Assembly: GCA_008638375.1 (NCBI GenBank)
Contig: CM018051.1
Coordinates: 12,182,387 to 12,246,386, forward strand
Direction: 5' to 3'
DNA from: Nyssa sinensis
Lineage: Eukaryota; Streptophyta; Magnoliopsida; Cornales; Nyssaceae
Length of the DNA: 64,000 bases
Below, piece by piece: positions 48,590 to 60,600 of the stretch. Both the position numbers and the translations under genes were made by a program. Position 1 is the stretch's first letter. Every line of letters begins with the position of its first letter. The notes under the pieces were generated by a model that was given only the letters and a program-made list of their open reading frames with translations, was not told where the DNA came from and made no database searches.

Positions 48590-51500
48590 CATTCAAGCTT
48601 GACAGATTGTGCAAAGAGCTGCGACAAGGAAAATTATTGCTCTTAGTGCATAGGTTGCTACCCTTAGGGAGCCACTATCCAAGCACATGAAAATCTCCAA
48701 GAGATATGTCTCATACTAAAAGGTGAAATGGTTCCCCAAAAGGCTGGTTATGGTTCTTCCAACTCAAACCACAACCTTCTAAGTAGAGTCATTATTCAAA
48801 GAGGAATGGGTGGTAACGACAAGGGCTCCCTTGTAGTAAGGTATGAGCCTCAATCATACGATAACCCGTCACCAATTTACCATCCCTAACCCTTAGGCAA
48901 CAATCTTGAATGCTCAGAAGAAGGAGAAATCTCCCTTTCATGGTAGCCAGTGTTAAGCACTCGCAATCCATTAAAAGTGGGATTGCCAATATAATCTTTA
49001 TGCTACCCTTTGCAAGGTCACGTGAACAAAGTTTTCCCTCCCCATACCATTTTTGTGTAGTGTTGAGAAACCTATGACCCCTTACATCAATCAAGCAACT
49101 GCTCCCAACGAACCCACCCCTACTGTTTCCTACCACCAGTCTTCTACAACAGAAATTGACTTTCTCCCTCTCCCAAACCAATCAAAAGTGTATTTCCAAC
49201 CTCTTCCTCAACCCCAAGACAATAATAAAGAGTGGAAAAACATTCTTCTTGCTAATAGAGTAAAAACTAATAGCCTTTAGTTAGAATTTGAATCTCTTAA
49301 AATTGAGAATGGCATCAACAAAGGCATGTTTGGCCCGTAAGACATTCAAGAAGAAATTGATAGATGGAAAAATTCCATTGTTGGCTATGTCTTAGGGAAT
49401 ATTAATGAGGTGAATTTGTATATCCTAGATTTGGGAGTCTTCATCTTTGATTTTTCAAATGAAGAAGACTAGTTCAAGATTTTAGAAATGGGCCCCTAGA
49501 CTTTTTACAAAAACCATTCATCCTCAAATCCTGAAACTCCAACATTAACCTAACTAGAATGCAAATGAGTGACTAAGGTCCCTATTTGGGATAGATTCTT
49601 TAGTCTTAGACTCTAATGGTGGTCTAGCAAAATGTTGAGTAGAATTGCTAGAACCATAGGCATTCCCCTCTACATTAACAGACTGACTAATACTAGATCA
49701 AGATTATCATATGCTTGTGTATGCATTGAAGTTCAAGCTTCTTAAGATGTCTCCTCTTAAGTTGCTATCTGCAGTTGGGATGGTGGAATTTGTTGGCAAA
49801 TGATAGATTATAAGTGGCTACCAAGAAGTTATAGTGAATGTCAAGTTTTTGGGTATAGCAAAGAAAGATGTCCCAAAGCTATAGTGAATTAGAAAACCCA
49901 GCCTCGAGAAGGAACCAATGAAAAAGAAATTATTAAAGCAATCATTGAACCTTAACCTAAAATAGAAGCAAGAGGAGAAGTGAAAGTTATTCTTGGAATC
50001 TCAAGGAAAAATCTCCAAAGCAATCCAGCCCCCCCAAGTCCCTACACCCCCAACCTATTCCCCCTTTAAGCTGGGAACAATGGAAATTGTCACTAGAACC
50101 TCAAATCCCAACCTTAAAAACACTAAGAACAATAGGGAGAAGCTAAACACTAGACAAGGACCCCTAAACTCTGCCACCCTCACCTTCATACCATAAACAT
50201 ACCAACCACATCCACCAACCTTTTTTTCCAGGATTTCTAATCTAGGTGGTTAGAATCTCATAATCCCTAGTGGTACTACTGGTAGCAATGCAAAGAAAAA
50301 AAAACAAATAAAGCTGATTATTTCTAGTGGTATTACTGTAACGTGGTCTATAAATCCATATCCAAAATCATTTCTAATAGATTAAAAAGCCTCATGCCCC
50401 ACTCTATCAATTCTATCCAAGGTGCCTTTGCTCAAGGAAGATCCATTTCAAACAACATCCTGCTTATGCATGAGCTAGTCAGAGACAACTAGCTTTCTAG
50501 ATGCTCAATTAAAGCTGATTTTTAAAATCTTTTGACATTATGGAATAAGATTTCCTTGATGAAGTCCTTCGGGCCATCAATACCCCTCTAACTTTTAAGA
50601 ACCAGATCATATCATGTGTAGCTTCTCCCATGTACTCAATAGTGATTGATGGGGTTTGGGAAGGGTACTTTTTTAGGGGCAGAAGTTTGCACAAAGGGGA
50701 CCCTATGTCCTTTCCTATTTATTTTAGTCATGGAAGTTTTTTCTTGAATTCTCAACAAACAAATCAAAGACCAACAATGCACTTACCACCCTGAATGTGA
50801 TAGAATGTCCCTTAGTCACCTAGTGTTTGTAGACGATATTTTTATTCTTATAGAAGCCAACACTCACATCATTCAAACTCTTAATCACACCTTACGACAG
50901 GTCTTTGAAGACACAAGGCTTAAACCTAATGTCATGAAGAGCCAAGTCTTCATTGTTGGTTATAGGCTTGAGCTTATCAATACCATTAACAACTATCTTG
51001 GTTTCAATGTGGGCGACATCCCAGTTAAATACTTGGGAGTTCCTCTAATCACTTCCAAACTTAGACATCAAGACTACATAATTTTAATAGAGAAAATCAC
51101 AAAGAGGATCAATAACTGAGCTAACAAGTTTTTGTCCTATGTTGGTAAGCTCTAACTTATCATCTCCACTCTTTGTTTCATCTAAGTCTACTAGTGCTCT
51201 ATTTTTTTATTATCGAGGAAAACTCCATCCAAGTCTACTAGTGTTTTATCCTTATATTACCTAAGAAAATCCGTAACGATATTGAGAAAAAGCTCAAAGA
51301 CTTTCTCTAGGTAGGCAAAGTTAATAGTCTTACGGTAGCTAAAGTTAGTTGGCAAGTTTTATGCAATCCTAAGTAAGAATAAGGATTAGGGATTAAAATG
51401 ATCAAAGACTAGAATGAGGCTTTGATCCTCAAACATGTTTAGTATATCTGTTGCAAAAAAGACACTCTATGGATCAAATGGATTCATGAGTATTGGCTAA

Positions 51501-52460
51501 AAAAAATAAGAGTTTTTGGGTCACCAAATCTCCTCAAAACTCTAGTTGGTGCTGGAGCAAAATCTTGAAGACTAGATCAAATGCTAATAATATGACCTCT
51601 TATCAAATTAACAATGATGAAAACACCTGCTTATAGAAAAATCTTTGGCATTCCTCTGTCATATTTAGAGAGTTATTTCCTAATTCTCTTTAGTGCTGAT
51701 CAAGGGCCAAGGTTGTTGAGATTAGCAACTTCAACAACTCGTATTGGCCTAGGAATCTCCAAAGCCTTGCTAATGCCACTCATTTTAATCTGAATTTTGA
51801 TAAAGATGACTCCACCAACTAGACTCTTTCAGGTTCCATTTAAAATGTTAAGGCTGCTTGGGATCATATTAGAGAGAAGCTGCCCACTATCCTTTAATAT
51901 AATATAATCTGGTTTAAAGGCCATCATCCTTGCAGTGCTTTTATTCTTTGGCTACACTAGAAAGGAAGAACCTGAGAACCATTTCTTCTTTCTCTACCCC
52001 TTTTTTTTTGAGATTTGGCAGATTGTTATATCCAAAAACAACACTGATAGAGGTCCGCTATACTAGACTAACATTAAGTCTTGGTTTTTCTTTATCTGTA
52101 CTAGGAATTCTTTCTACACCTTTATTTTGAAATGGTCCCTTGCTGTTACTGTCTATTAGATTTGGCAAGAAAGAAATGCTAGAGTCTTTAGGCAAGCTAG
52201 TAGGCCCCCTTAGTGGTTGTTTGCGATATTTCCCTAATGGTTAGAACCAAGATGAGGTTGTTTGTTGTAATAAGAGCTCTTTTTTCATCAACAAGTTATT
52301 TAATGCTTGGAATATCTAGCTTAGTCCTACTTTATGGTTTTTTGGCGTTGTTAGGTTTATCTAGCAAGGACATACTCTATGGATTTTTTCCTTTGTTGTT
52401 GAGCTCCTTTGGAGTTAGTTCTTACTTTGTGGCTTTTGTTTTACTTGAAAAAAATACAGA
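48590..52460 (+). pseudogene. Decayed LINE retrotransposon (ORF1 and partial ORF2)
   Basis: ORF1 pieces: 'KNSIVGYVLG' at about 49375, 'WSSKMLSRIARTIGIPLYIN' with 'TRSRLSYACVCIEVQAS' at 49620-49745, and a broken zinc knuckle beginning YKWLP near 49810 (CQVFGY...RC; the first Cys and the His are replaced by Tyr). ORF2 pieces: RT 'ISNRLKSLMPHSIN', 'QGAFAQGRSISNNILLMHEL' at 50365-50480, then 'FVDDIFILIEAN' (50826) and 'PVKYLGVPLITSK' (51021); further on a zinc-binding RT tail (AFILWLH) near 51940. The endonuclease and N-terminal RT are missing between about 50220 and 50340. There are many stops. Confidence 0.82.
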
Positions 52461-52639
52461 CTTATATATAAAGCTTTCATGCATGACCTGGCTCTAAAAT
52501 GTGTGTTCTTAGCATATAGTAGACCACGATGACCGATGACCAGATACACGAGGCCGTTTTGGGTCGGCGACGTGGATGGGTTTGCGGCCAAGAGGCTGGT
52601 ATCTAGTCGACACCAACATCTTCTTCTGCGAACAGAGAC

Positions 52640-52773
52640 ACGAGAGTCTAGGTAGCCACACAGAGGGCCAAGGTATCAGAGCACTATAACACAAAGTTGG
52701 AGCAGAGGTTGTCCCATCTTCAAGAGATTGTGCAAACATTACTACAGTAGCAAGGTGGCCCTTCTCAATCTTG
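52640..52773 (+). pseudogene. Possible CACTA transposase tail fragment
   Basis: In one frame 'KVSEHYNTKLEQRLSHLQEI' is followed by VQTLLQ, one stop, and QGGPSQSW. The coiled-coil, Gln-rich character resembles the C-terminal tail of plant En/Spm-type transposase-related proteins. A consensus splice donor (GTAAGT) follows at 52774, exactly where the satellite array begins. Short, and recognised by character only. Confidence 0.35.
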
Positions 52774-52789
52774 GTAAGTTTAAAATTTT

Positions 52790-55700
52790 TATCATTTTTT
52801 ACAACTAGTAAATAAGTCATATATCTAATGCAATTTATGTGTAAAAAAAAGAGGACTTTAGCGTCGAAAATGGACCATTTTGGGCCTTCATCCACCCAAA
52901 ATGCCTGAAAACCATTAAACCACCAAACCAATTCACACACCTCTAAACTGGTAAAATACATGTGTTCAAACTTATAAAACACAATTTGGATGCCTAGTTT
53001 GCAACTTATGCAAAAAAAAAAAAAAAAAGACTTCAGTGTCGAAAACGACTCATTTTGGGCCTTCGACCACCCAAAATGCCCAAAAATCATCAAACCACCA
53101 CCAGATTACTTCACACACATCCAAAATAATAAAATACATGTGCTCAAACTAATGATATACTATTTTGATGCCTAATTTGCAACTTTTTCAAAACAAATGG
53201 ACTTAAGTGTCAAAAATAGCCCGTTTTGAGCCTTTGACAGCTTAAAATGCCCGAAAATCGTCAAACCACAACCAAACCAGTTCACACAAATCTAAACTGG
53301 TAAAATACATGTGCTCAAACTTACAAACACAATTCTAATGCCCAGTTTATAACTTATGCAAAAAAAATGGACTTAAGTGTGTAGAAAATGACCCGTTTAG
53401 GGCCTTTGACTGCTCAAAATGCCTAAAAATCATCAAACCACCACAAAATTAGTTCAAAAACCTCACAACTAATAAAATACATATGCTCAAACTTAAGATC
53501 ACTATTTGGATGTCCGGTTTGTAACTTATGCAAAAAATAGGAATCTAAGTGTAAAAAATGATCCGTTTTGGGCCTTTGATCGCCCAAAATGCTCAAAATT
53601 GTCAAACCACCACCAAACCAGTTCACGCACCTCTAAAATAGTAAAATTCATGTTCTCAAACTTACAAAACATAATTTGGATGCCCGGTTTGCAACTTATG
53701 CAAAAATAAGGGACTTAAATGTTAAAAATGGCTCGTTTTGGACTTTTGACCGCCTAAAAATGCCCCGAAAAATGTCAAACCACCACTAAACTAGTTCACA
53801 CACCTCTAACTAGTAAACTAAATATGTTAAACTTATAAAACACAATTCGGATGCTTGGTTTGTAACTTATGCAAAACTAAGGTACTTAAGTATCCAAAAT
53901 GGCCTATTTTGGGCCTTTGACTTCCCAAAATACCCAAAAATTGTCAAACCACCATGAAACCAGTTCACACACCTTTAAGCTAGTAAAATATACTTGATCA
54001 AACTTACAAAACACAATTGGTATGCTCGATTTAAAACTTATGCAAAAAAAGAGAGACTTAAGTGTCGAAAATGACTCGTTTCGGGCCTTCGACCACCTAA
54101 AATGCTCGAAAACCGTCAAACCACCACCAAACTAGTTTAAAACCTCTAAAATAGTAAAATACATGTGCTCAAACTTACAAAACACAATTTGAATGCCCGG
54201 TTTTACAACTTATGCAATAAAAAGACTTAAGTGTCGAAAATGTTTTGGGCCTTTAACCGCCTAAAATGCCCGAAAATCGTCAAACCACCACCAAACCAGT
54301 TCACACACGTCTAAACTAGTAAAATACACGTGCTTAAACTCACAAAACATAATTCAGATGTCCGGTTTACAGCTTCTACAAAATAATGGACTTAAGTGTC
54401 GAAAACGGTTCATTTTGTGCCTTTGACTACCCAAAATGCCTGAAAAGCATTAAACCACCACCAAACCAGTTAGAAAACCTCTAAAATAGTAAAATACACA
54501 TGCTAAAACTTATAAAATATAATTCAGATGCCCGGTTTGCTACTCATGCAAAAATAAGGGACTTTAGTGTCGAAAACGGCCCGTTTTGGGCCTTCGACAG
54601 CCCAAAATCTTGAAAACTATCAAACTAACACTAAACTAGTTCACACACCTCTAAACTAGTAAAGTACACATGCTCAAACTTACAAAACACATTTCAGATG
54701 TCAGATTTACAACTTATGCAAAAAAAAAAAAAAGGGACTTAAGTGTCGAAACTGGCTCGTTTTGGGCCTTCGACTGCCCAAAATCCTAAAAACCATCAAA
54801 CCACCACCAAACCAGTTCACACACCTCTAAAATAGTAAAATACACATACTTAAACTTACAAAACACAATTCGGTTGCCCGATTTTGAACTTATGCAAATA
54901 AAAAGGAACTTAAGTGTTGAAAACGGCCAGTTTTGGGCCTTCGACAACCCAAAATCCCAAAAACTGTCAGACCACTACCAAACCAGTTCAAACACCTTTA
55001 AACTAGTTAAATACATGTTCTAAAACTTACAAAACACAATTCAAAGGCCCGATTTTCATCTTATGCAAAAAAAGAGACTTAAGTGTCATAAATGACTCGT
55101 TTTGGGTCTTAAACTACCCAAAATGCCTGAAAATAGTCAAGCCACCACCAAATTAGTTCACACACCTCACAATTAATACATTACACGTGCTCAAACTTAC
55201 AATACACTATTTCGATGCCCGATTTGCAACTTATGCAAAAAAAAATAGACTTAAGTGTCGAAAATGGCCTGTTTTGGGCCTTTAACCGCCTAAAATCCCA
55301 TAAGCCGTCAAACTACCTGTTATACCCTGAAAATCTGACATGATCCAGACTATTTTTGACCTCTAAAAAGGTTTTAATTTCTGCTATTTTGACCCTACAT
55401 TTGGAATGCAATTCATCGTAAGGTTCAAAAGTTTGCCTTTGGTTGGTCTCATTGTCAGTCGAAGACTGTCAAGGCGGCTAACTGGCATCACATCTTTCGC
55501 ATCCGCATAGGGTGGGGTGCAAGATGTGACATTACCACTAAAATGTTCACACACCTCTAAACTAGTAAAATACATGCGCTCAAATTTACAAAATACAATT
55601 CGGATGCCCGGCTTGCAATTTACGAAAAATAAGGGATTTAAGTGTAAAAAAAGGCCTATTTTGGGCCTTTGACCGCCCAAAAATTTTCAGAAGCCGTCAA

Positions 55701-58545
55701 ACCACCACCAAACTAGTTCACACACCTCTAAAATAGTGAAATAAACATGCTAAAACTTACAAAACACAATTTAGATGTCCAGTTTGTAACTTATGCAAAA
55801 ATAAGGGACTTAAGTGTTAAAAATGGCCCATTTTGGGCCTTTGACTGCCCAAAATCTCCAAAAATGGTCAAACCACCACTAAAACATTTCACACACCTCT
55901 AAAATATTAAAATACACGTGCTCAAACTTACAAAACACAATCTCGATGCCTGATTTTGAACTTATGCAAAAAAAGGACTTAATTGTCGAAAATGGCCCGT
56001 TTTGGGCCTTTGACCACCCGAAATTCCCGAACATTGTCAAGCCACCATCAGACCAGTTTACACACCTCTAAAATAGTAAAATACAAATTATAAAACTTAT
56101 AAAACACAATGTTTATGCCTGGTTTGCAACTTATGCAAACAATGGGACTTAATTGTCGAAGATGGGCCGTTTTGGGCTTTTGACAGCCCAAAATGCCTGC
56201 AAACCATAAAACCACCCCAAAATCAGTTCAACCACCTCTAAAATAGTAAAATATTAATTCTCAAACTTAAAAAATACAATTCGGATGCCTGGTTTGTAAC
56301 TTATACAAAAAAAGACTTAAGTGTCGAAAACGACCCATTTTGGGCCTTTGACTGCCCAAAAACCCCAAAAACTGTCAAAATATTACCAAACCCGTTCACA
56401 TACCTATAAAATAGTAAACCACATGTGCTTAAACTTACAAAACACAATTTGGATGCCCTCTTTGCAACTTATGCAAAAATAAGGGACTTAAGTGTCGAAA
56501 ACGGCCCGTTCTAGGCCTTCGACTGCCCAAAATCCTGAAAACCATCAAACCACTACCAAACCAGTTCACACATCTCTAAAATAGTAAAATAAATGTACTA
56601 AAACTTACAAAAAATAATTCCAATGGCCGGTTTGCAACTTATGCAAGAAAAAGGAACTTAAGTGTAAAAAATGACCCGTTTTGGGCCTTCGACTGCCCAA
56701 AATGCTTGGAAACCATCAAACCACCACCAAATTAGTTAAAAAAACCTCGAAAATAATAAAATAGATGTTCTAAAACTTATGATACATTATTTGGATGCCC
56801 GGTGTGCAACTTATGCAAAAAAAAGAGCTTAAGTGTCGAAAACAACCCATGTTGGGCCTTTGGCCTCCCAAAATGCTTGAAAACCATCAAACCACCACCA
56901 AACCAGTTCACACATCTATAAACTAGTACAATATATTTGCTAAAACTTACAAAATAAAATTTGTATGCTTTATTTGCAACTTATGAAAAACAAATGACTT
57001 AAAGTGTCGAAAGTAGCTTGTTTTGGGCCTTCAACTGCCTAAAACCCCAAAACCATCAAACCACAACCAAATAAGTTCACACACCTCTAAACTAGTAAAA
57101 TACATATGTTATAATTTAAAAAACAGAATTTGGATGCCCGATTTGCAACTTATGCAAAAAAAAAAAAAAAAAAGGATTTAAGTGTTGAAAACGGCCTGTA
57201 TTGGGCCTTTGACTGCCCAAAATACCTGAAACTATGAAATCACCACCAAACCAGTTCAAAAACCTCTAAGATAGTAAAAACCACATACTCAAACTTACAA
57301 AACATAATTCAGATGCCCGGTTTGCAACTTATGCAAAAAAAGAGATTTAAGTGTCGAAAATGGCCCGTTTTGGGCATTCTACCGCCCAAAATCCCAAAAA
57401 CAGTCAAACCACCACCAAAGAAGTTCAAAAATAGTAAAATACATATGCTCAAACTTGCAAAACGCAACTCAAATGCCTAATTTGCAATTTATGCAAGAAA
57501 AAAAGGACTTAAGTGTCGAAAACGGCCCATTTTGGGCCATTGACCACCCAAAATGCCTGAAAATTGTCAAAACACTACCAAAATAGTTCAAACACCTCTA
57601 AAATAGTAAAATAAATTTGCTTAAACTTAAAAAGTACAATTCAGATGCTTAGTTTGCAACTTATGCAAAAATAAGAGACTTAATTGTCGAAAATGAGCCG
57701 TTTTGGGCATTCGACTGCCCAAAATCTCGAAAATCTTCAATCCACCACCAAAATAGTTTAGAAACCACAAAAAAAAAAAAAAAAAAATACACATGCTCAA
57801 ACTTACAAACACAATTCGTATGCCCAATTTGCAGATTATGCAAAAATAAGGGACTTAAGTGACGAAAATAGCCCATTTTGGGTCTTCGACAGTCCAAAAT
57901 GCTCGAAAACCATCAAAACACCCCCAAATTAGTTCGCACACCTCTAAAATAGGAAAATTCACATGCTCAAACTTACAAAACACAATTCAAATGCTTGATT
58001 TGCAACTTATGCAAAAACAAAAGGGACTTAAGTCTCGAAAATAACCCGTTTTGGGCCTTCGATCACCCAAAATCACCAAAAATTGTCAAACCACCCCCAA
58101 ATTAGTTCACACACCTTATAAATAATAAATGACATGCGATAAAACTTACCAAACACTATTTGGATATCCGGTTTGCAAACTATGCAAAAAAAATAGACTT
58201 AAGTGTCGAAAACGGCCTGTTTTAGGCCTTTGACTGCCAAAATGCCTAGAAAATGTCAAAAAACTACCAAAACAATTCACACACCTCTAAACTAGTAAAA
58301 TACACATGCTTAAACTTACAAATTACAATTCGTATGTTCGGTTTGTAACTTATGCAAAAAATTGAGACTTACTTAAGTGTTGAAAATGACCCATTTTGGG
58401 CATTTGATCACCCAAAATGTCTGAAAACAGTCAAACCACCACCAAAATATGTTCACACACCTCAGAACTAATAAAATATATGTTCTCAAACTTACAGTAC
58501 ACAAGTTGGGTGCCCGGTTTGCAACTTATTCAACAAAAATATTTG
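52790..58545 (-). repeat. Right satellite array, about 170 bp x 33
   Basis: The unit reads cttaagtgtcgaaaa, ggcccgttttgggccttcga, cccaaaatgc, gtcaaaccaccaccaaacca, gttcacacacctctaaaata, gtaaaatacacatgctcaaa, cttacaaaacacaattcgga, tgcccggtttgcaacttatg, then an A-run of variable length. The 'aacttatgcaaaa' marker recurs near 53003, 53348, 53523, 53695, then about every 165-175 bp to 58525. Neighbouring copies differ by perhaps 10-20%. One insertion (55318-55531) interrupts it. Minus-strand frames across it are repeat readings, not genes. Strand is given so that it matches the left array unit. Confidence 0.95.
55318..55531 (-). mobile_element. 214-bp insertion in the satellite: small LTR-like element
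   Basis: It starts TGTTATACCC and ends ATGTGACA, with CTACC before and TTACC after (5-bp duplication with one mismatch). Removing it restores the expected 'aaactaccactaaa' of the satellite unit. Its reverse complement aligns to 4693-4900, sharing 'gaccaaccaaaggcaa', 'atgaattgcatt' and 'aaatgtagggtcaaa', so it is a truncated or solo relative of the element at 4.7-9.3 kb. Confidence 0.8.
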
Positions 58546-58612
58546 TAATGTTATTTTTTTTTTGTTAATATTTGTTTACTCACATCTAATAATTGTGAAT
58601 TTTTCTTTTTAG

Positions 58613-58904
58613 ATTACTGGATTCTTGTGTCGGCAAGGAGTTACGTTGGGCCGAAAACGTTTTTCATCTTCTTTTTTTTTTCCAAACATTAATGTGTATA
58701 TTTGAAACAATTTTTAATTTACTATACGAATTTGTATTTTTACTCAGAAATAGTATTTGTAATTAAATTTTGTTATATTTATGGCACAAATTTCATAACT
58801 CTGTTATTACGTATGTGATTGTATTATATTATTGATGACACACGTTTGAACAGGTGAAAATTGAATGTGAAAATTGTAGTGCGGGAAAAATGTAAAATCA
58901 TTAT
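58613..58904. other. Segment between the right array and the subterminal repeats
   Basis: A pyrimidine-rich acceptor-like end (ttttctttttag) stops at 58612. A short open stretch follows. Otherwise AT-rich, with no recognisable gene. Confidence 0.35.
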
Positions 58905-59552
58905 TTGTCACGCACATTGTGTGCGGCTAATAATGGATTATTAGCGGGACACAACGTATGCCACTTATAATTCATTATTAGCCCTGCACAGCGTGTGTCA
59001 CTAATAGTCTATTATTAGTTGTGCGCATGATGCGCCACTAAAAGTTCATTATTAGTCGTGCGCATTATGCGCCACTAATAGTGAATTATTAGTCGCGCGC
59101 ACTGTGCACCACCAATAGTGAATTATTAGCCACGCATAGTGTGCGCCACTAAAATTTCATTATTAGTCGCACGCGTTATGCGCCACTAATAGTGAATTCT
59201 TAGTCACGTGCACTGTACGCCACTAATAGTAAATTATTAGCCACGCATAGTGTGCGCACTAATAGTCCATTATTAGCCGCGCATGTCTGAGCACAACTAA
59301 TAATGGCTATTAGCGGCATTTACAATCTTCTAATGCACTTTTTAGCGACACTTGTTAGTGGCGTTTTAAAGTGCCTCTAATATGTATTAATAACAGTGTT
59401 TTTATCTGAACGCCACAAATAGTATTTTTGGCATTACAATTGGTAGTATTTTTAGCGGCGCGAATGTGAACGCCACAAAAGGTTATTGGCGGCAGTTTAT
59501 GGATTATTAGCGGCACCTCTGAACGTCGCTAATAATCGTGTTTTTTTTAGTG
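58905..59552 (-). repeat. Right CACTA end with subterminal repeats
   Basis: About 20 units of 'gcgccactaatagt' and 'attattagtcgcgc' in alternating orientation, then tttttttagtg. The unit is related to, but distinct from, the left-end motif (GCGCCACTAAT versus GCGTCGCTAAT). Confidence 0.85.
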
Positions 59553-60150
59553 TTAATCAAATTACAGTATTTCCTAGTGTGTTTCATTAGATCTTTTACA
59601 TATATGGCACATGAATTGGTGCTTAACTAAATTTTGTTATTTGAGTAGAAGTATCATAGAAAAACAATTGAGATATATAATATTAAGTAATTAAGCAACC
59701 AGATTTAGAAATAGCTTTTGTTTGTGCACTGTGCACTATAGGAAGTGTTCCAAAATAACTAAAACTAACTTTGAAGTTCCTACTACTTAGTTTAATTTAC
59801 AAGGAAAAAATTAAAAAAAGTATTAATATGTTAATAGTTAATGAACACTTTATTACTTGCAAGGACTATTATAATAGATGGTTAGATAAAATATTTAGTG
59901 TGACATTGATTACTCTATAATTTTAGTACTTTTTAGGTACATGTGAGATCTACTGTAAAACTAAAATCATAAAAACTATCACACCATGTGAAGGGCTCAT
60001 GAAATAACTTCTTTATCAATATGGTGTGATGGTCACTCTTAAATTCTTGATTTGATGGGAAGTTTACATATTGAATGTTTAGGGAAGTTTTTCAATTCAT
60101 AATAAACAATTATCACACCATATCGATTGACGGCGTGGGGTGGCTGTAAC
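59553..60150. other. AT-rich spacer between the CACTA and gypsy elements
   Basis: No gene or repeat structure recognised. Confidence 0.5.
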
Positions 60151-60159
60151 ACAACACAA

Positions 60160-60600
60160 AAACGTGAATAGGAAGTGAACATGTCAAATTACTTGGTAAC
60201 CAAGAGCACGAGGATTACTCACCCAACAAAAGAAAAACTCTCCAATTTTAAAATTGAAATATTATTGATAAAATTGAATAATAAGAGTCCAATACATCAT
60301 ATTTATAGAGCTAAAACTACTAATCCTATTAGGCTACTAATTTCTTCTACTAGTATAATTAGAAAACTATTAATACTTTATATTTGCAGAACGAAGGAAC
60401 TACTAATTTTAATCCGAACACAATTAAGAAATTGAAAAAAAATCAAGGAACTACGTCAAAATTGGCAGGTCAAAATTGTGTTAAAACTTTTTTGGGTTAT
60501 ATTCGGGTCATCGTCAAACCACACATGACTTTGCTTCAAATGGGATTGGAATGCTCCCATTGATCTATGAAATCAAATGCCATTTGTTCTACATCAGTCC
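60160..60600 (-). repeat. 3' LTR of the gypsy element
   Basis: It follows the end of the integrase on the minus strand. It shares 'aaattacttggtaaccaaga' and 'attgaaatattattgataaa' blocks, in inverse, with 61580-61840, and in the same sense with 9605-9985. Exact ends are not resolved. Confidence 0.6.

Larger units (their letters stand above)
45633..59552. mobile_element. CACTA (En/Spm-type) DNA transposon, about 13.9 kb
   Basis: The left end reads CACTACAGGAAAAGCC and the right end, reverse-complemented, CACTAAAAAAAACACG; both soon reach TAGCGACG. Dense subterminal repeats of a GCGTCGCTAAT-like motif lie inside each end (45650-46080 and 58905-59530). CACTA ends plus subterminal motif clusters define the superfamily. 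The expected 3-bp target duplication is imperfect: GTT precedes the left end, and GTT follows the right end only if the terminal G is shared. Inside are two opposed satellite arrays, a decayed LINE and at most a scrap of transposase, so the copy is non-autonomous. Confidence 0.82.

Noticed and set aside
52509..53093. 194-codon open frame on the minus strand at the edge of the right array
   Set aside because: It reads straight through satellite units (repeated FxHFGWSKAQNESFSTL-like phrases) and matches other frames across the array. It is repeat sequence, not a gene.
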